The notes beneath the pieces are model-generated. The model ran no database searches and was not told the origin of the DNA. It saw nothing but the letters and a program-made list of their open reading frames with translations. This document shows positions 43,030-50,916 of a stretch of DNA of 64,000 nucleotides, one piece after another; position 1 is the stretch's first letter; each line of letters starts with the position of its first letter. Source of the DNA: Methylovirgula sp. (lineage in GTDB: Bacteria; Pseudomonadota; Alphaproteobacteria; Rhizobiales; Beijerinckiaceae); contig NZ_JBBCGP010000001.1 of NCBI RefSeq assembly GCF_037200945.1, positions 1,362,501-1,426,500 of the forward strand, read 5' to 3'. The position numbers and the translations under genes are program-made.

Positions 43030-43680
43030 TCAAATGGACGGGGGTTCTTCCCAATACGAGGTCGCTAATTGGCGTGCTTCGAATGCAAGACCTTTGAGCG
43101 CAGGCTCCGATAGCATCTCGATTTGAAACTCGATGGAGCCGACTTTGCTGGAGATTTCGGCGAGCGCCTGTTTCGCCTCATAAGTAAGCGGTGGCTTTTT
43201 TAGCGATACCCCCTTGACGGTTTTGACCTCGTTCCGCACGTCTTTAGACTCGGGCCAGATATCCTTCGTTATGCGATCGAGATCATCTTTAGTGAGAGTC
43301 CATCGCTGTTCGGCATCAAATTCACGTCGCTTTAATTTCGGTGATAAGTCGATGACCTTCGAGTTATTACTTTCGTGCTCGAACGCAAACGACATGAATT
43401 GGGCCACTGTGTCCTGAAGGCCTGCGTCTATCCGCCCTTCTTTGTCGAATTCCCAGAATGAGCCTTGCGAGTTGACGATGCGAATAGGCCTCCCGTCCTG
43501 GTTTTCCAGAATGATATTCGCGATCTTCTGCCGTGTTCCTGCATACTGAGGGAGCGCATCCTTTCCAAAAGTCATTGCGTTTGCGACGCGATAACGGCCG
43601 CGCCGCGGACAATGCCAGCAGGCGATATAGATGAATTCGGTGGCGAAACCGCCGAGGATATAGGCGCGATCGTGAGCCAT
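43030..43680 (-). CDS. Unknown 216-residue phage-associated protein
   Basis: ATG 43680 (MAHDRAYILGGFATEFIYIA) is chosen over an upstream GTG at 43704. A possible zinc-knuckle-like CWHCPRRGRYRVANAM is at about 21-36. The rest is charged and helical (KRREFDAEQRWTLTKDDLDR, YEAKQALAEISSKVGSIEFQ). No family is recognised. It may be cargo or a regulatory protein of the prophage. Confidence 0.5.
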   Translation of the reverse strand: MAHDRAYILGGFATEFIYIACWHCPRRGRYRVANAMTFGKDALPQYAGTRQKIANIILENQDGRPIRIVNSQGSFWEFDKEGRIDAGLQDTVAQFMSFAFEHESNNSKVIDLSPKLKRREFDAEQRWTLTKDDLDRITKDIWPESKDVRNEVKTVKGVSLKKPPLTYEAKQALAEISSKVGSIEFQIEMLSEPALKGLAFEARQLATSYWEEPPSI

Positions 43681-43830
43681 GGTGAGAACATAGGCGGAAC
43701 ACACTCGGCGTCAAGGTACGAAGGGCGACAAGAGACCACTTGATGCTGTGCGCCGACACACGCAAAGCGAGAACCCGGATACCTAACTATCGCCTAGATG
43801 CAGGCGAGCAATTTAGCTGAGGGTTAGGAG

Positions 43831-44067
43831 ATGGCGATATATCGACTGATCAAGAATGGCTGCTTCGTCCCTGAACAGACCGCGGCCATGGTCGCCGCTT
43901 ATGAAGAGGCTCTCGTCAGGCTGGGGATCGTGGACCGATCAGATCCTCGCACCGAAACCATCGCAGCAAGGATCGTGCATAGCGTCGGTTCCGGTGAAGC
44001 GGATATTGAGCGCATCGTTCGATTTGCGGTCCGAGATCACTCCGGGCCGAAGAGAATCCCCGCTTAA
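43831..44067 (+). CDS. Small conserved-type hypothetical protein
   Basis: A 78-residue protein reading MAIYRLIKNGCFVPEQTAAM, VAAYEEALVRLGIVDRSDPR and TETIAARIVHSVGSGEADIE. Proteins of this pattern ('IYRLxxNxxFxPExxxxMxxAYExAL…L…RxDPxTExxAxxIIxxxxxGExD') are common in alphaproteobacterial genomes and have no known function to my knowledge. A GGAG precedes ATG closely. The minus-strand terminator at 44070 lies just beyond the stop. Confidence 0.6.
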   Translation: MAIYRLIKNGCFVPEQTAAMVAAYEEALVRLGIVDRSDPRTETIAARIVHSVGSGEADIERIVRFAVRDHSGPKRIPA

Positions 44068-44069
44068 AC

Positions 44070-44106
44070 GCAAAAAAAGCCCCGCCTGACCGAAGCCAGA
44101 CGGGGC
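44070..44106 (-). terminator. Rho-independent terminator of the leftward phage lysis operon
   Basis: Read on the minus strand: GCCCCGTCTGG-CTTCGGT-CAGGCGGGGC then TTTTTTTGCG. It follows the stop of the 44165-44599 gene and would end the leftward transcript from the lysis cassette. Confidence 0.85.
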
Positions 44107-44164
44107 AATGTGGGGACAAAGACTATGACAGATATTCAACGGCAGCGCTGAATTTTGGTTCCAA

Positions 44165-44599
44165 TTATTTGCCCGGCGGATCGCCGCCCTGCCGTTCCTC
44201 GATACGCTTGATGCCATCGATGACATCGCTCAACTTCACCTCGACGGCGGTCAGCCGAAGATTGGTGTTGTTGGAATCGGACGCGATCCTCGCAAACACC
44301 GAGGTCTGATTGTCGATCTGTGTGGCATCATGAATCTCAGCCGCTCGGATCGCCGCGATCTGATCGTTCACCGATTGATACCAGGTCACTCCGGTGATGA
44401 CTAAGCCGACAATGCCGACCAGCGCGCCGATCGGTATGTCTTTCTCGAAGCGCCAATTTTTATGAAGCTCCTTGTCGGCTTCAACGATGGGCTCGGTGAG
44501 TTCTCGTTTATCAAACTTCAGACGCGGCGCGTCATCATCGCCGGCGTGCTCCTGATCCATCTTCCGGGCCTCTCGGGGTAAGCGTATCACTTCTGACAT
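44165..44599 (-). CDS. Phage membrane protein with one TM segment and a coiled tail
   Basis: A 144-residue protein with a charged N-terminal half (MSEVIRLPREARKMDQEHAG, then KRELTEPIVEADKELHK), a membrane segment IPIGALVGIVGLVITGVTWY (about 56-75) and a C-terminal part suited to a coiled coil (VFARIASDSNNTNLRLTAVE, VKLSDVIDGIKRIEERQGG). The layout resembles small phage membrane proteins near lysis genes, such as holin-associated or spanin-like proteins, but no specific family is recognised. It is the last gene before the terminator at 44070. Confidence 0.6.
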   Translation of the reverse strand: MSEVIRLPREARKMDQEHAGDDDAPRLKFDKRELTEPIVEADKELHKNWRFEKDIPIGALVGIVGLVITGVTWYQSVNDQIAAIRAAEIHDATQIDNQTSVFARIASDSNNTNLRLTAVEVKLSDVIDGIKRIEERQGGDPPGK

Positions 44600-44669
44600 A
44601 AGTCACCGCCGTGGAGATGAGAGAGCTTGCCCTCACAACTCGCGCGGCGGTGATTGGATGCGCTGCCCG

Positions 44670-45092
44670 TTAGGCGGCGGGGGCTGTGGCGGCCGGCGTA
44701 GCAGCCACAGCAGCCTTGGCACCTGCAACTGCCGCGGCGGCGCTCTGATAGGCGACGTAGCCCGCTACAACGGCCTGAGCCTGGTTGCTACCCGTGTTGG
44801 CGGCATTGGCGAAGGCGTTCAGCCCGGCGACGGCCTCGTTGGCATCGGCGATTGCCTTCGTGACGGTGGCGTTCTGTGCGGCGCCTGGCGTGGCAGCGAC
44901 AATCGACTCGACCATGGTCTCCACTGACGCGACGCCAGCCGAAATAGCCGGCGTATTGCTGGCGAGCCAATTCAGGCCAGCTTCGAGCTTGCTGGCAACA
45001 ACTTTTTCGCCTTTGATAATGGCGACAATCCAGGATTCGACGTCTGCTTCGGTCGTCTCAATCGCGTTTTCGATAGTTTCTAAGACACCCAT
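44670..45092 (-). CDS. Alanine-rich phage protein of unknown function
   Basis: A 140-residue protein. The N-terminus reads MGVLETIENAIETTEADVES and WIVAIIKGEKVVASKLEAGL; the C-terminal half is almost only Ala, Val, Gly, Thr and Asn (AAAAVAGAKAAVAATPAATA). Similar proteins lie beside holin-like genes in alphaproteobacterial prophages. Function unknown. It follows the 45129 gene after 36 bp. Confidence 0.5.
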   Translation of the reverse strand: MGVLETIENAIETTEADVESWIVAIIKGEKVVASKLEAGLNWLASNTPAISAGVASVETMVESIVAATPGAAQNATVTKAIADANEAVAGLNAFANAANTGSNQAQAVVAGYVAYQSAAAAVAGAKAAVAATPAATAPAA

Positions 45093-45128
45093 AACAGTTC
45101 TCCGATGATGATGAGGGGATGGTTTCGA

Positions 45129-45470
45129 CTACCGGCCGAAGCGGTCTGCGATGATCTGGCCTTGCCGCTCTCCGGCATTGTCGGCGAGCGATCCGGCGTT
45201 CAGATGCAGGTCTTTGCTGAGGTTGAGCAGGATCTCGTAGCCGGCGATCGCGGCGCCGAGATCGTTGGCCGCAATAGCGACGGGCGGGATGAAGACGCCG
45301 ATGACTTTGAGAAGATCATCGCCGGTCTGAATTTCGCCGGCGAGATCGGCGGTCTTGAACGCCTGATAGGCCGCAGCGAAATTGATTTGCGAGCCGTATT
45401 CCAAGGCCTTCGCGATCTTGGTGACGGTCCCGTTCGACGCGAGAGTGCCAACGTCGGCCGCGACACTCAC
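45129..45470 (-). CDS. Small phage protein overlapping the holin-like gene
   Basis: A 113-residue protein from GTG 45470 (VSVAADVGTLASNGTVTKIA), overlapping the upstream stop codon by four bases (GTGA). It reads ALEYGSQINFAAAYQAFKTA and IGVFIPPVAIAANDLGAAIA with a partly hydrophobic centre. A longer frame to 45602 runs inside the upstream gene and is rejected. Likely translationally coupled. Function unknown. Confidence 0.55.
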   Translation of the reverse strand: MSVAADVGTLASNGTVTKIAKALEYGSQINFAAAYQAFKTADLAGEIQTGDDLLKVIGVFIPPVAIAANDLGAAIAGYEILLNLSKDLHLNAGSLADNAGERQGQIIADRFGR

Positions 45471-46072
45471 TTTGCCGCGGCCCCGGGAGGGTTTGGCGCC
45501 ACCGCAGGATGGAGATTGAGCGTGCCGGCATGGGCATCGTCGCCAAGCATGTTGAGATCGGCAAGTTTCCCGGCGATGATCTTGCCGAGCCGAGGTCCCC
45601 ATTCCTTCACGAGCACCGGCGCTTCTTGCGCCAAGAATTGCGCAGCCGTGGCGATCACCTGATTGGCGATTGTGACATTGATCGTCTTGCCCTTCACCGC
45701 ATTTTCGGTGAGTGCGATCGCCTGATTAACAGCGCGATTTAGAAGTGTGTCGGCGTGCGCTGCGTTCAGCCCAGCCACAATCACCGCAGGAAGCTTGCTC
45801 TTGATCCATGTATAGGCCAGCGCGCTAAGCCCGAGGATCGCCGGCGACAGTGAGATCAGCAACTGAACAAGCAGACTGCCCCACGGGACGACAATCGGCG
45901 CGGCCTGCACCGGAGAAACTGCCGTTGCGGCATATCCGGAAATGACGAGCGCACCATAGAAGAGAGCGCCCGCCGGGATGATGTAGACAGCGTGATGCGG
46001 CCTCCGAGATGCGTTCAAGATCAGGAATAAGACGAGCGCGATCGCGCCGCCGATGAGGGCGAACGGAAGCAT
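45467..46072 (-). CDS. Phage membrane protein, holin-like
   Basis: A 201-residue protein with three hydrophobic segments: FALIGGAIALVLFLILNA (about 4-21), YIIPAGALFYGALVISGYAA (about 30-49) and LLVQLLISLSPAILGLSALA (about 67-86). The hydrophilic C-terminal part contains VNQAIALTENAVKGKTINVT. Several membrane segments at the start of the leftward group suggest a holin or a holin-associated protein. It precedes two small coupled genes. No family is recognised with certainty. Confidence 0.55.
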   Translation of the reverse strand: MLPFALIGGAIALVLFLILNASRRPHHAVYIIPAGALFYGALVISGYAATAVSPVQAAPIVVPWGSLLVQLLISLSPAILGLSALAYTWIKSKLPAVIVAGLNAAHADTLLNRAVNQAIALTENAVKGKTINVTIANQVIATAAQFLAQEAPVLVKEWGPRLGKIIAGKLADLNMLGDDAHAGTLNLHPAVAPNPPGAAAK

Positions 46073-46146
46073 GAGATTTCCTTTTCAGATTGCCGCGAAC
46101 CGCGCGGCGCGGGATGCGTTAAGCAGGGCTAAGCGAGGAGAGAAAA

Positions 46147-46437
46147 ATGCGTTTTGTCGCGATGGCTACTGCAGTTGGAATTTCGTTCTTCGGCATCAAC
46201 GCCGCTTTTGCCCAAAGCTCAGGCTGGACGTCGGCCGCCACTTATCATCACCGAAAACCGGTCAAGACACCGCATCAGGTCAATAGGGCGGAAAGCGCAT
46301 CGGACGTGAACGGCGCAAAGATCAAAACCGGAGGCCCGACCGGAGCAAGCTCTGGCGGTAGTGGAGCGTCTGGATCTGGTGCTTCGGGCGGCCACAGCCA
46401 TCCGCTGCACGGCGCTGATTCAAAAACGCTGCACTAG
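46147..46437 (+). CDS. Small secreted Gly/Ser-rich protein
   Basis: A 96-residue protein with a clear signal peptide (MRFVAMATAVGISFFGINAA then FAQ cleavage-like site, about 1-23). The mature part is hydrophilic, with GGPTGASSGGSGASGSGASG and His residues near the end (GGHSHPLHGADSKTLH). GAGGAGAG precedes ATG. It is on the plus strand, opposite to the lysis genes, and overlaps the 3' end of the tiny minus-strand membrane gene by a few bases. Probably cargo. Confidence 0.65.
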   Translation: MRFVAMATAVGISFFGINAAFAQSSGWTSAATYHHRKPVKTPHQVNRAESASDVNGAKIKTGGPTGASSGGSGASGSGASGGHSHPLHGADSKTLH

Positions 46438-46559
46438 AAGTAGTCGTCAGCGTCGTCACTATCCTCGCCATCGCTGACGAGATTGAAATCAGGCAGCACG
46501 ATTATGAGCGCCAGGAAGACGAGAATAACCACCACAGCGAGCCAACCGGACTGTGTCAT
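46434..46559 (-). CDS. Tiny single-span membrane protein of the lysis cassette
   Basis: A 41-residue ORF too short for usual gene finders: MTQSGWLAVVVILVFLALII then VLPDFNLVSDGEDSDDADDY F. One membrane segment (about 6-23) is followed by a strongly acidic tail. Its start overlaps the upstream stop codon by four bases (ATGA), showing tight coupling to the 113-residue gene. Its place after lysozyme and a signal-peptide protein suits a holin or an antiholin-like factor. Confidence 0.6.
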   Translation of the reverse strand: MTQSGWLAVVVILVFLALIIVLPDFNLVSDGEDSDDADDYF

Positions 46560-46894
46560 CGCATGTCCACCGAATGCGTCGCGCAAGCCCTGACCTGCCG
46601 GGCCAAGGCTTCATTGCGCAGCTTATGCAGAAATTCGCGCGTCCAAATCGGGTTCCCCGGCTGGCGCGGCCGGTCAAGATCAGCCAGGTCGTGGTTGACA
46701 CGCTCCACATCAAGCGCAGCCGTCTGGCAGGCATCCTCGGCAACATCGCCCGAGATCGGCGCCCATTCCGCACAAGTCTGATTGTCGGCGCCCGTTAGCG
46801 CATCGCAGGCCAGCGAGCGACTGGCACAGAAGATAACGACCGCGACAGCCAGAAACGCGGCGAGTGTCCCGGTCGCTTTGAGGTTGTCGCGCAT
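46556..46894 (-). CDS. Small exported protein of the lysis cassette (spanin-like)
   Basis: A 112-residue protein from ATG 46894. The signal or anchor segment is LKATGTLAAFLAVAVVIFCA then SRSLACDA, where LAC could be a lipobox-like cleavage site. The mature part has four Cys (CDA, TCAEW, ACQTA, ACATH) and helices (VERVNHDLADLDRPR, FLHKLRNEALARQVRACATH). Position after the endolysin suggests an outer-membrane spanin-type role, by context only. It overlaps the lysozyme stop and the next small gene's start. Confidence 0.5.
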   Translation of the reverse strand: MRDNLKATGTLAAFLAVAVVIFCASRSLACDALTGADNQTCAEWAPISGDVAEDACQTAALDVERVNHDLADLDRPRQPGNPIWTREFLHKLRNEALARQVRACATHSVDMR

Positions 46895-47346
46895 CACGCC
46901 GGCAGCTCGTATTTTCCGTCAGGCGTCAGAAACTGCGCGCGCTCTTCGCGGCGCCTCCCGATCAATTCCTCTGGCTTATCCCAGAACAGGAACGAGTTAG
47001 CGGCAGCGGTGATCTCGCCAAGATTGAAGGCGCGAACCACAGATGATCCGGCGAAGCCGTTCTTGCCGATATTGAAGGCGAGGCTCGCCATGGCGTCGAA
47101 CTGGTTTTGCGTCGGCGTCCGTTTCAAGACTCGGTTGATCGTCGCTTCGATCGGCGCCAGATCAGCAGCGAGAAAGGCATCAGCCTGCTCGCGTGTGATC
47201 TTCATGCCCTCGTAGGGCTTAGGTGGCGTTTCCAGACCGGTATGCCCGACCCCGATCGTGATGATGCCGCGTGTGTCGGGATACGCGGTCAGGCGGACAC
47301 CCTCGCGCTGCTCGAGCGCGGCGCGCCCGATTGCGGAGACTTTCAT
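46894..47346 (-). CDS. Phage lysozyme/endolysin (GH24)
   Basis: A 150-residue muramidase from ATG 47346: MKVSAIGRAALEQREGVRLT. The GH24 triad is visible: Glu in LEQREGVRLTAY, Asp in YPDTRGIITIGVGHTG, then Thr in TIGVGHTG. Later the QFDAMASLAFNIGKNGFAGS and RRREERAQFL elements follow. It cuts peptidoglycan for host lysis. It lacks an N-terminal signal, so a holin is needed for release. It overlaps the transglycosylase gene by four bases. Confidence 0.9.
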   Translation of the reverse strand: MKVSAIGRAALEQREGVRLTAYPDTRGIITIGVGHTGLETPPKPYEGMKITREQADAFLAADLAPIEATINRVLKRTPTQNQFDAMASLAFNIGKNGFAGSSVVRAFNLGEITAAANSFLFWDKPEELIGRRREERAQFLTPDGKYELPA

Positions 47347-48142
47347 ATGTCTCTCCCATGGTGATGGTGACGCTGTGGAACCGGCCATTCGGCCAGCATG
47401 ATCGAGGCTTCGGGCTCGCGCTCGATGGCGCGCATCCGGGCGAGCACCTGGCGTCCATACGGCGCGCAGCCGTCGCGGAACCGGCTCAGGTAGGCATCGC
47501 TGCCGTAATAGCGTGAGATGGCATGGCAGGTGATGCCGCCTTCCGCCTCGATCTGATGCTGCAATTCGGTGATGCCGGCGACGGCGCCGTATTCGCACTC
47601 ATAGAGGCGGCGCGGATCGAAGCCGTCCCTGATCGCCGTGTACGGCTCGACCTGAAGGACGCCGCGTGCGTCGGTAGGCGATCTCGCGTGGCAATTGCCT
47701 GAGCTTTCCTGTTTCGCCTCAGCGAGCGCCAGGGCGACCGGGAAGCCCATCCGACGGGCCGCAGCGGCGGCGGCCGCATATCCAGCTGATGCCATGCGCC
47801 CGACGCGCTGGGCCGCCTCGATAGCCGGGCGAATGAAGTGATGATCGATCGTCAGTAAAGCTGGCGCCGGCGGCCGAAACAGCGAGCCGACAAACGCAAA
47901 AGGATCGTGCTCAATCGCCCCGGTCCTGACATCGATGACGATACGAGCGCGGTGATGATGGTGCGCCAGCCGGACGCGGCCATGGTGATGATGGCGCGCA
48001 TGATGATGTACCCCGAAATGATGATGGTGGTGATGTCGGCGGCCGCATGGGCATTCGGCGCGAAAGCCGCGACCAGAAACAGGCATGCAGCAGCGATCCC
48101 GGCGCGCAGAAACGCGCCGTAGCGAAACGGTTGTGGCATCAT
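47343..48142 (-). pseudogene. Exported lytic transglycosylase with His-rich linker, frame-shifted
   Basis: From ATG 48142 the frame reads MMPQPFRYGAFLRAGIAAAC then LFLVAAFAPNAHAAA, a good signal peptide. Just after it, at a CATCACCACCATCATCAT run, the frame is off by one: the next frame gives HHHHHHFGVHHHARHHHHGR and VRLAHHHH, then the SLT-like domain ALALAEAKQESSGNCHARSP / TDARGVLQVEPYTAIRDGFD (catalytic Glu in KQESSGN) to GITCHAISRYYGS. The single-base shift means no single frame covers signal and enzyme, unless the ribosome slips in the His run or the base is a sequencing error. IS66 is inserted five bases before its start codon and removes the native ribosome-binding site. Confidence 0.7.
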
Positions 48143-48230
48143 TCACCGTAAGCGGCAAGGTGATCCCATCTGGCATGGGATTTTGGGAGCAGTTATTGAT
48201 GCTGGATCACAAGCATTGATGTGAGCTTCT

Positions 48231-48620
48231 ATGTCTGCGCCTAGTTCTAGTGATAGAAGCTTCCATATGATCGAGGCGGTTGCGGAACGTCTTGAGGGCG
48301 CTCCGGTTCGTCTGCGCCGGCGATGGTCAGATGAGCTCAAAGATCAAGCGATAGCCGACTCTCTGGTGCCTGGCGCGAACGTGTCGGAGATCGCGCGTCG
48401 CATCGGTATTGGCCCTTCGCAGCTCTTCGATTGGCGTCGGAAGGCGCTGCGTAAGGGATCGGTCAGCCTGACGGCGCCGCAGCTGGATGCCTCGCCTGAA
48501 CCCGCGACGTCCGCGTCGGCATTTATCGAAATCGTTGTCGGCGATATTGTCATCCGTGCGGACGCCATGGCTGATGAGGCACATTTGCGGCGCGTGGTGC
48601 GCGCGGTTCGCTCGGCATGA
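48231..48620 (+). CDS. tnpA: IS66 accessory protein TnpA
   Basis: A 129-residue helix-turn-helix protein with RLRRRWSDELKDQAIADSLV and PGANVSEIARRIGIGPSQLF then DWRRKAL. It ends with the usual VGDIVIRADAMADEAHLRRV stretch. Its stop overlaps the tnpB start by four bases. Intact. Confidence 0.92.
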   Translation: MSAPSSSDRSFHMIEAVAERLEGAPVRLRRRWSDELKDQAIADSLVPGANVSEIARRIGIGPSQLFDWRRKALRKGSVSLTAPQLDASPEPATSASAFIEIVVGDIVIRADAMADEAHLRRVVRAVRSA

Positions 48621-48961
48621 TCCCGTCCGGCGTCAAAGTTTTTCTGGCCAGTCATCCGATCGATTTTCGAAAAGGCATGGACGGGTTATTGTCGCTGGTG
48701 CGGGACGCCGGCAGTGATCCGTTCGACGGCGCTCTTTATGTTTTTCGTGCCAAGCGGGCCGACAGAATCAAGATCGTCTTTTGGGACGGGTCCGGGGTTG
48801 TTCTTTATGCGAAGCGCCTGGAGACAGCGCAGTTCTGCTGGCCGAAGATCGGGCATCATCGGGTTCAACTCAATCAGGCGCAGCTGATGGCGCTTGTCGA
48901 CGGCATGGATTGGAAGCGGGTTCATGCGGTGACAGTGAAGCCGCCTGAGTTTGTTGGGTAA
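48617..48961 (+). CDS. tnpB: IS66 accessory protein TnpB
   Basis: A 114-residue protein reading MIPSGVKVFLASHPIDFRKG, MDGLLSLVRDAGSDPFDGAL, YVFRAKRADRIKIVFWDGSG and YAKRLETAQFCWP, the full TnpB signature. Intact and coupled to tnpA. Confidence 0.93.
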   Translation: MIPSGVKVFLASHPIDFRKGMDGLLSLVRDAGSDPFDGALYVFRAKRADRIKIVFWDGSGVVLYAKRLETAQFCWPKIGHHRVQLNQAQLMALVDGMDWKRVHAVTVKPPEFVG

Positions 48962-49034
48962 ATCGCTGCGGCAGAGTGAATCACGCGGCCGAAAATGCGC
49001 GCCACCGGGGTGAAAATATGCTCTGATCTGCGTC

Positions 49035-50618
49035 ATGCCGGCGCCGGTTTTCGATCTCCCCGACAATGTTGATGCGCTCAAAGCCATGGTGCTGGCCATG
49101 GCTGAGAAAACGGATGCTCTCAAGGGTGAAGTTGCCGAACTTCAAGCCCTGAATGCGAGCGCCGAAGAACGGATCGCGCGCCTGACCTCGATCCTCAAGA
49201 CGCTGGAGCGGGCAAGGTTCGGGCGCCGCTCCGAAAAACTCGGCTCCAATGCGCTTGACGATGAACAGAGTGCCTTCGTCTTCGACGAGGTTCAAACCGG
49301 GCTCGGGGCCATCCAGGCCGAGCTCGATAAACGGCAGGACCCTGACAAGGCCAAACGAGCCGCACGGCCTCGCAAGGGTTTTGCGCCGCATCTCGAGCGG
49401 GTCGAGATCGTTATCGAACCGGCTGAGCTTCCGGAGCACGCCGGCAAGCAGAAGATCCTGATCGGCGAGGATGTCTCGGAGCGGCTCGATGTGGTCGCGG
49501 CGAAGTTCCGTGTCATCGTCACGCGCCGGCCGAAATACGCCTTCAGGAACGAAGATGGCGTCGTTCAGGCCCCGGCACCAGCCCATATCATCGAGGGCGG
49601 CATCCCGACCGAAGCGCTTCTGGCGCAGATCGCGGTCTCAAAATATGCCGACGGCCTGCCGCTCTACCGCCAGGAAGCGATTTACGCCCGCGACAAGGTG
49701 GATCTCGACCGAGCCCTGATGGCGCAATGGATGGGCCGGCTCGGATTTGAACTCGAGATCCTCTCCGACCACGTCCTCACGCTGATCAAGAAGGCCGAGA
49801 GGATCTTCGCCGACGAAACCACGCTGCCAACCTTGGAACCAGGCTCCGGCAGCACCAAGACAGCCTATCTCTGGGCTTACGTGCGAGATGACCGGACCTT
49901 CGGCGGCAGCGGTCCGCCGATGGTTGCCTACCGCTTCGAGGATAGCCGGTCGGGCGAATGTGTCGCCCGCCATCTCGACAATTATCGGGGCATCCTGCAG
50001 GTGGATGGGTATACGGCCTATAATCGTCTTGCGCGGCCCGACCGCGGCAATGATGCCATCACGCTCGCGGGATGTTGGTCCCACGTTCGAAGAAAATTTT
50101 ACGAACTGCACATCGCCGGCAGTTCCAAACTCGCGACCACGACAATCGAACGCATGACCCAGCTGTGGGAGATCGAGGAGAAGGTGCGCGGCAAAGATCC
50201 AAATGCACGCGTCGCAGCCCGCCAGGAAACCTCGGTCGCGATCGTCGCCGATCTGTTCAAGCTTTGGCAAGACGCGCTTCCACGTATCTCCGGCAAGTCC
50301 AAATTGGCGGAGGCAATCCGCTACGCCATCTCACGGCGGGCGACGCTCGAACGCTTCCTCACCGATGGCCGCGTCGAGATTGACTCCAACATTGTGGAAC
50401 GTGCCATCCGGCCGCAAACAATCACGCGAAAGAACTCGCTCTTTGCCGGCAGCGACGGCGGCGGACGAACCTGGGCAACCATAGCGACATTGTTGCAGAC
50501 GGCAAAAATGAACGATGTCGATCCGCTCGCCTGGCTCGCGCAGACGCTCGAGCGTCTCGCCAACAGCTGGCCCAACGCCGAGATCGATGCTCTCATGCCC
50601 TGGCGCTATACAGCCTGA
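49035..50618 (+). CDS. tnpC: IS66-family transposase TnpC
   Basis: A 527-residue DDE transposase. The N-terminal coiled region is VLAMAEKTDALKGEVAELQA (about 16-35), followed by RARFGRRSEKLGS. Catalytic residues are in RIFADETTLPTLEPG (D), LQVDGYTAYNRLARP (D) and IDSNIVERAIRPQTITRKNS (E), ending with LFAGSDGGGRTWATIATLLQ. Intact. Confidence 0.93.
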   Translation: MPAPVFDLPDNVDALKAMVLAMAEKTDALKGEVAELQALNASAEERIARLTSILKTLERARFGRRSEKLGSNALDDEQSAFVFDEVQTGLGAIQAELDKRQDPDKAKRAARPRKGFAPHLERVEIVIEPAELPEHAGKQKILIGEDVSERLDVVAAKFRVIVTRRPKYAFRNEDGVVQAPAPAHIIEGGIPTEALLAQIAVSKYADGLPLYRQEAIYARDKVDLDRALMAQWMGRLGFELEILSDHVLTLIKKAERIFADETTLPTLEPGSGSTKTAYLWAYVRDDRTFGGSGPPMVAYRFEDSRSGECVARHLDNYRGILQVDGYTAYNRLARPDRGNDAITLAGCWSHVRRKFYELHIAGSSKLATTTIERMTQLWEIEEKVRGKDPNARVAARQETSVAIVADLFKLWQDALPRISGKSKLAEAIRYAISRRATLERFLTDGRVEIDSNIVERAIRPQTITRKNSLFAGSDGGGRTWATIATLLQTAKMNDVDPLAWLAQTLERLANSWPNAEIDALMPWRYTA

Positions 50619-50676
50619 ACGGCCGCGGCTAACCGCTTACCATTCACCCATTCACCTGTGGTTATTGCCTTATTGC

Positions 50677-50916
50677 CCTCGCGCCGGGCATGAAAAAGCC
50701 GCCCGAAGGCGGCTTGTTATTGCTTCATCGTAGATGCGGCCGATTCAGGCTGGCTTCTCGGCCGCATTTCTTCGTCGGTTGGCATGCTCCCATAGGAAAG
50801 AGCCATCTTTCCTTAAACCGATCGTGCACAGAAACTTGGCGTATTCCAGTTCAAGTCGCCACGGCATCTTCGCGGCAAAACCGCTCGGCTCCTCTTCGAT
50901 GGGCGCCGGAGTTTCC
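50677..50916 (-). repeat. 240-bp inverted repeat, right arm (pairs with 12331-12570)
   Basis: It comprises the last ~57 codons of the glycosyltransferase at 50745-52022 plus its terminator. The left arm is in the opposite orientation 38 kb away. Recombination between the arms would invert 12.5-50.7 kb. Confidence 0.85.
50690..50717 (-). terminator. Rho-independent terminator after the glycosyltransferase gene
   Basis: Minus strand: AGCCGCCT-TCG-GGCGGCT then TTTTTCATGCCC. It is the third member of a terminator family also found at 12533 and 13270. Confidence 0.85.

Larger units (their letters stand above)
48148..50640 (+). mobile_element. IS66-family element (second type) with 8-bp target duplication
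   Basis: Ends begin GTAAGCGGCAAGGTGATCC (48148) and, on the other strand, GTAAGCGGTTAGCCGCGG (ending 50640). The target duplication CATTCACC is perfect (48140-48147, 50641-50648). It contains intact tnpA, tnpB and tnpC on the plus strand. The insertion overlaps the start codon region of the lytic transglycosylase. A decayed relative of the same type is at 53407-55770. Confidence 0.95.

Noticed and set aside
45471..45602. Upstream extension of the 45129 gene
   Set aside because: It would lie fully inside the holin-like gene in another frame; the GTG at 45470 overlapping the stop is the better start.
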